From Myxococcales bacterium (GTDB taxonomy: Bacteria; Myxococcota; Myxococcia; Myxococcales; Anaeromyxobacteraceae), in assembly GCA_021848865.1 (NCBI GenBank), contig JAJZTO010000090.1:1-8963 (forward strand): a DNA stretch of 8,963 bases, in the 5' to 3' direction. Every line of letters begins with the position of its first letter. Position 1 is the stretch's first letter. The notes beneath the pieces were generated by a model. The model saw only the letters and a list, made by a program, of their open reading frames with translations, did no database searches and was not told the DNA's origin. Positions 5,961 through 8,963 of the stretch are shown one piece after another. The position numbers and the translations under genes were made by a program.

Positions 5961-7172
5961 TTGAGTTCGCACGCGGAGCTGTCGGCGCTCGTCGAGAACA
6001 CGGGGATCGGGAGCCAGCTTGCCGGCGCCCTCCTCCTCGTCGACGACGAGCCCTTGAACCTCCGGGTCCTGCGCGACCTCCTCGAGGACCGCTGGCGGAT
6101 CCACGAGGCGACCTCCGGGAAGGAGGCCCTCGAGGTGGCCGACCGCGAGCGGCTCGACGTCGTCGTCGCCGACCAGCGGATGCCGGGCATGACCGGCGTG
6201 GACCTGCTGGAGGAGATCGGCCGGCGCAGGCCGGACGTCGCGGGGATCGTCCTCACCGGCTACGCCGACATGCAGGCGCTGGAGGCGGCCATCAACCGGG
6301 CGCGCGCCTTCCGCTTCCTCCGCAAGCCCTGGGAGCCGTCCGACATCCTGCAGGCGGTGGAACAGGCGTCGGCGATGGTCGAGCACCGGCGCACCATCGA
6401 GCGGCTGGTCTCGCAGCTGGCCGAGCGCAGCGAGGAGCTGCGCGCCTCGCTGGAGGAGCTGCGGACCCAGCAGCAGATGCTGCTCCACCTGGAGCGGCTC
6501 GGCACCATCGGCCGCCTCTCCTCGGGCGTGGCCCACGACCTCGCCAACGTCGTCACCGGGCTGCGCGCCGTCGAGTGGGAGATGGCGCAGGCCAGCGTCT
6601 CGCCGGAGCTTCGCCGGATGGTGGGGCTGGGGCTCACCCACGTGGACAACCTGCTGCGGACCCTGCAGACCTTCCGCGACTTCTCGCGGGCCGGCACGCT
6701 GGAGCTGAAGCTGGTGGAGCTGGACCCCGCCGCGCTGGTGGCGGACGCCGTCTCCATCTCCCGCATGGACCCGCTCTTCCGGACGCGGAAGGTGGAGACG
6801 GCGCTGGGCCAGGCGCTCCCCCGGATGCGGGCCGACCGCCAGAAGCTGACGCAGGTCCTGGTGAACCTGGTCCGCAACGCCCTGCAGGCGACCGCGGAGG
6901 GCGGCCGCGTCCGCATCTCGGCGCAGGCCCTCTCGCCGGCCGAGGTCGAGATCGCGGTCGAGGACGACGGCCCGGGCGTGGCGCCGGCGGTGCGCGAGCG
7001 GCTGTTCCAGCCGTTCGCCTCGGGGAAGGGCGAGCAGGGGCTGGGGCTGGGCCTCTACATGGCGCGGCTGGTGGTGGACTCGCACCGCGGGCGCATCGGC
7101 GCGCCCGCCCAGGCGCCGGGTCGGGGCGCCCGCTTCGAGGTGGTCCTCCCGGTGGCGGGGCCGGCGTCGTGA
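5961..7172 (+). CDS. Response regulator-histidine kinase hybrid (REC-HisKA-HATPase), PhcR/PhcQ-like layout
   Basis: A 403-residue soluble protein without membrane segments. The N-terminal receiver domain (about 23-138) has the acidic pair Asp28-Asp29 in LLVDDEP, phospho-acceptor Asp71 in VVVADQRMPGMTG, Thr99 in VLTGYAD and Lys122 in FLRKPWEP. A probable coiled coil (about 140-180) leads to the H-box SSGVAHDLANVVTG with His192. The ATPase domain shows the N-box LVNLVRNALQAT (301-311), G1 VEDDGPGV (333-340), F-box LFQPFASGK (348-356) and G2 GLGLGLYMARLV (360-371). Input thus arrives by phosphorylation of the receiver and output is kinase activity, most likely relaying phosphate to another protein. 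The TTG at 5961 is chosen because AAGGAGGT lies 4 nt before it; an in-frame GTG at 5955 overlaps that site. The next gene follows after 52 nt. REC plus kinase without a sensor domain recalls Ralstonia PhcR and PhcQ, though generic hybrids share this layout. Confidence 0.9.
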   Translation: MSSHAELSALVENTGIGSQLAGALLLVDDEPLNLRVLRDLLEDRWRIHEATSGKEALEVADRERLDVVVADQRMPGMTGVDLLEEIGRRRPDVAGIVLTGYADMQALEAAINRARAFRFLRKPWEPSDILQAVEQASAMVEHRRTIERLVSQLAERSEELRASLEELRTQQQMLLHLERLGTIGRLSSGVAHDLANVVTGLRAVEWEMAQASVSPELRRMVGLGLTHVDNLLRTLQTFRDFSRAGTLELKLVELDPAALVADAVSISRMDPLFRTRKVETALGQALPRMRADRQKLTQVLVNLVRNALQATAEGGRVRISAQALSPAEVEIAVEDDGPGVAPAVRERLFQPFASGKGEQGLGLGLYMARLVVDSHRGRIGAPAQAPGRGARFEVVLPVAGPAS

Positions 7173-7212
7173 CGCCCCGGCCCCCCGGGAACGTGGTTCC
7201 GCAGGCAGCGCA

Positions 7213-7219
7213 GAGGAGG
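7213..7219 (+). promoter_or_regulatory. Ribosome binding site deciding the GTG start at 7225
   Basis: GAGGAGG lies 5 nt before the GTG at 7225-7227, a near-optimal Shine-Dalgarno. It supports this non-ATG start for the methyltransferase gene. Confidence 0.75.
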
Positions 7220-7224
7220 AGTCC

Positions 7225-8814
7225 GTGAAGACCGTGTCGCCCGTGGAGCCGGTGGAGAGCCCGTCGAACGATCGGCCCGCGGCAGCGCGCCCGCGCGCCG
7301 TGAGCCCGCCGCTGGCCCTGAGCGAGGCGCCCCGCATCCGGACCTACGAGGAGCTGGACGGGGGCGAGGGGCGCGGCGTCTTCTTCCGGCCGCATCGCTA
7401 CACGGCGGCGGAGCTGGCCCCGCTGGCGGGCCGGGTGTCGGTGGTCGGGGGCAAGAACGGCCCCGAGTGCGCGGTGCTCGACGTGTCCCAGAGCGGCGTG
7501 GCGGTGGCCTGGCCCCTGGACACGCCGGTGTCGCAGGGTCAGCGCCTCCGGATCGCCGTGCGCTTCGACGGCTACGAGCCGTTTCGCGGCTCCGCCCGGG
7601 TGGGCTCGGTGCGGGAGCGGGGGGAGACCAAGGTCGTCGGGATCTCCTTCGAGAACTACCTCCTGGACGTCGAGGAGCTGCTGCAGCTGCGTGGGGTCCG
7701 GGCCTGGGAGGCGAAGCGCGCCGGCGACCCGGCGCACGGGCGGTCCCTGCGGGTCGAGGGGGGGGAGCGGTTCCAGGCCCTGGTGGCCGAGCTGCGGCTG
7801 CTCCTCGAGGACGCCAAGGAGGAGCTCGACGCGCTCGAGACCACCCTGCCGTGGAGCGTGCTGCAGGGGCCGCAGGGCCATCCGGCCCAGGCGGCGCTGG
7901 TGGCCTCGCTGCGCGGCGACTTCGTCGCCGAGGCCAACCGCCTGAGCGAGGAGATCGACGCCGCGGTGCGCGACCTGCCGGGCAAGCACGCCAACGAGGC
8001 GGCCAAGGAGTGGTCGCAGCGCCACGTCGACGAGTACCTGATGCAGGCCCCCATCCTCCACCGGGCCCGCCACAAGCCCTTCGGGTACCCGGGCGACTAC
8101 GAGGTGATGAACTTCATCTACGAGCGCAACTTCGAGGGGACGACGCTGTTCGCCCGCGCGGTCGGGCTCGCCTTCACCAACTCCTGCGCCGCCAAGGCGG
8201 TCCGCTACCGGAAGGACCTGGTGAAGCGGCAGATCCGGGCCCTGCTCGAGCGGCGCACCGGCTCCCGGAAGCCGGTCCGGATCCTCTCCATCGCGGCCGG
8301 CCCGGCCCAGGAGCTGTTCGAGCTGGCGAACGAGCTGGAGGACGTCCCGGTGCCGCTCGAGGTCGTGCTCTTCGAGCAGGACAAGAACGCCCTGGCCCAC
8401 GCCTGGCGCCGCCTCAGCGCGGCGGTCGAGGCGCGGTTCCCCCGGGAGGTGCAGCTCACCTTCCTCCACGACTCGGTGAAGCGGCTGCTGCGCGACGCGC
8501 GGCTCTTCGAGCCGTTCGGCACCTTCGACCTGGTCTACTCCGCCGGCCTCTTCGACTACTTCCAGGAGCGCACCGCCGTGGTCCTGGCGCGCCACCTGGC
8601 CTCGGCGGTGGCCCCGGGCGGGCAGCTGCTCGTCGCCAACATGGTGGACCACCCCTCGCGCTGGATCATGGAGCACCACCTCGACTGGCCGCTGATCTAC
8701 CGGACGCGCCAGCAGCTGCTCGACATGGGCGCCCGGGCGGTGCCCGGGGCGCAGCTCCGCATCCTGGAGGAGGAGAGCGGCGCCAACCCCTTCATCGAGT
8801 TCGTCGTCACCTGA
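7225..8814 (+). CDS. PilZ-like domain fused to SAM-dependent methyltransferase (PhcB-like)
   Basis: A 529-residue cytoplasmic protein. After a Pro/Ala-rich N-terminus, residues about 50-160 look like a PilZ domain: CAVLDVSQSGVAVAWPL has the DxSxxG signature (Asp86, Ser88, Gly91), and VGISFENYLL resembles the last strand. The usual RxxxR cyclic-di-GMP motif is only represented by RPHR (55-58), so ligand binding is uncertain. A helical linker (about 180-280) leads to a family-specific HKPFGYPGDYEVMNFIYER (283-301). A class I methyltransferase fold follows: motif I RILSIAAGPAQELFEL (352-367), Glu384/Asp386 in VLFEQDKNAL, LTFLHDSV (411-418), FDLVYSAGLFDYF (434-446), PGGQLLVANM (464-473), and a C-terminus with LDWPLIYRTRQQL. 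The KPFGYxGDYE block matches what I remember of PhcB-type proteins, annotated as 3-hydroxypalmitate methyl ester (extracellular factor) synthases. The domains are clear; the substrate is inferred. The start codon is GTG. Confidence 0.82.
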   Translation: MKTVSPVEPVESPSNDRPAAARPRAVSPPLALSEAPRIRTYEELDGGEGRGVFFRPHRYTAAELAPLAGRVSVVGGKNGPECAVLDVSQSGVAVAWPLDTPVSQGQRLRIAVRFDGYEPFRGSARVGSVRERGETKVVGISFENYLLDVEELLQLRGVRAWEAKRAGDPAHGRSLRVEGGERFQALVAELRLLLEDAKEELDALETTLPWSVLQGPQGHPAQAALVASLRGDFVAEANRLSEEIDAAVRDLPGKHANEAAKEWSQRHVDEYLMQAPILHRARHKPFGYPGDYEVMNFIYERNFEGTTLFARAVGLAFTNSCAAKAVRYRKDLVKRQIRALLERRTGSRKPVRILSIAAGPAQELFELANELEDVPVPLEVVLFEQDKNALAHAWRRLSAAVEARFPREVQLTFLHDSVKRLLRDARLFEPFGTFDLVYSAGLFDYFQERTAVVLARHLASAVAPGGQLLVANMVDHPSRWIMEHHLDWPLIYRTRQQLLDMGARAVPGAQLRILEEESGANPFIEFVVT

Positions 8815-8816
8815 GC

Positions 8817-8963
8817 ATGGGCCCGCCGGAGGATCCGGTCGAGCCGCTCTGGCGCCGCTGGCTCGAGGCGCGAAACCGGCGCGGGCTCCGGACGGCCCTC
8901 TTCATCGGCTTGACGCTGTACCCGGCTTTTGGCGCGCTCGACGTCGTCATCGCGCCGCGCGAG
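8817..8963 (+). CDS. Probable membrane protein, N-terminal fragment; candidate sensor kinase
   Basis: The gene starts with an ATG at 8817 and runs off the window after 49 residues. Only 2 nt separate it from the methyltransferase TGA, and no Shine-Dalgarno is placed correctly, so translation is probably coupled to the upstream gene. The visible part is a charged, Trp/Arg-rich cytoplasmic start (PLWRRWLEARNRRGLR) followed by the beginning of a hydrophobic segment (TALFIGLTLYPAFGALDVVI) and APRE. This pattern resembles the first helix of multi-pass N-terminal sensor regions seen in histidine kinases and nucleotide cyclases of this bacterial group. A PhcS-like membrane sensor kinase would complete the module, but no kinase motif lies inside the window. 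Confidence 0.6.
   Translation, partial: MGPPEDPVEPLWRRWLEARNRRGLRTALFIGLTLYPAFGALDVVIAPRE

Noticed and set aside
6634..8679. Minus-strand 681-codon open frame opposite the methyltransferase gene
   Set aside because: Low-complexity shadow with no motifs. The plus strand carries recognisable PilZ-like and methyltransferase signatures and a good ribosome site.
1..8963. CRISPR arrays, insertion sequences or transposase genes
   Set aside because: No regularly spaced repeats, terminal inverted repeats or transposase motifs were seen on either strand.

Overview
The window is very GC-rich DNA with the strong third-position G/C bias of a high-GC bacterium. Gene content and protein style suggest a myxobacterium, most likely Anaeromyxobacter-like (Myxococcota). 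That assignment is inference from composition and remembered protein families, not from a search. Nearly all long antisense open frames are GC-bias shadows.

Left part (1-3879): the window opens inside the C-terminal regulatory domain of a citramalate-synthase-type enzyme (CimA, isoleucine pathway; 2-508). Close behind it is a small exported helix-hairpin-helix protein (538-960). A minus-strand NlpC/P60-like probable lipoprotein (976-1632) converges on that gene. Across a 60-bp divergent gap lies a complete UvrD/Rep-type superfamily 1 DNA helicase (1693-3879).

Middle (3925-5760): an Hsp70/DnaK-like chaperone of 540 residues lacks the normal helical lid. It is followed by a self-contained tRNA-Val(CAC) unit with its own good sigma-70 promoter (5591-5619) and a strong intrinsic terminator (5715-5759). 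The roughly 200 bp from 5760 to 5960 contain no convincing gene. They hold a short direct repeat, a 10-bp palindrome and the leader of the next operon.

Right part (5961-8963), the most interesting region: three same-strand genes look like a signalling operon. They are a response-regulator/histidine-kinase hybrid (REC-HisKA-HATPase, TTG start), a PilZ-like domain fused to a SAM-dependent methyltransferase resembling the PhcB family, and the start of a probable membrane protein whose ATG lies 2 nt after the methyltransferase stop. In Ralstonia the phcBSRQ genes combine a methyltransferase that makes a 3-hydroxy fatty acid methyl ester signal with a membrane sensor kinase and REC/kinase hybrids. 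The layout here suggests a phc-like cell-density system in which the synthase carries a PilZ-type (potentially cyclic-di-GMP responsive) domain. Domain assignments are well supported by motifs; the quorum-sensing role is inference.
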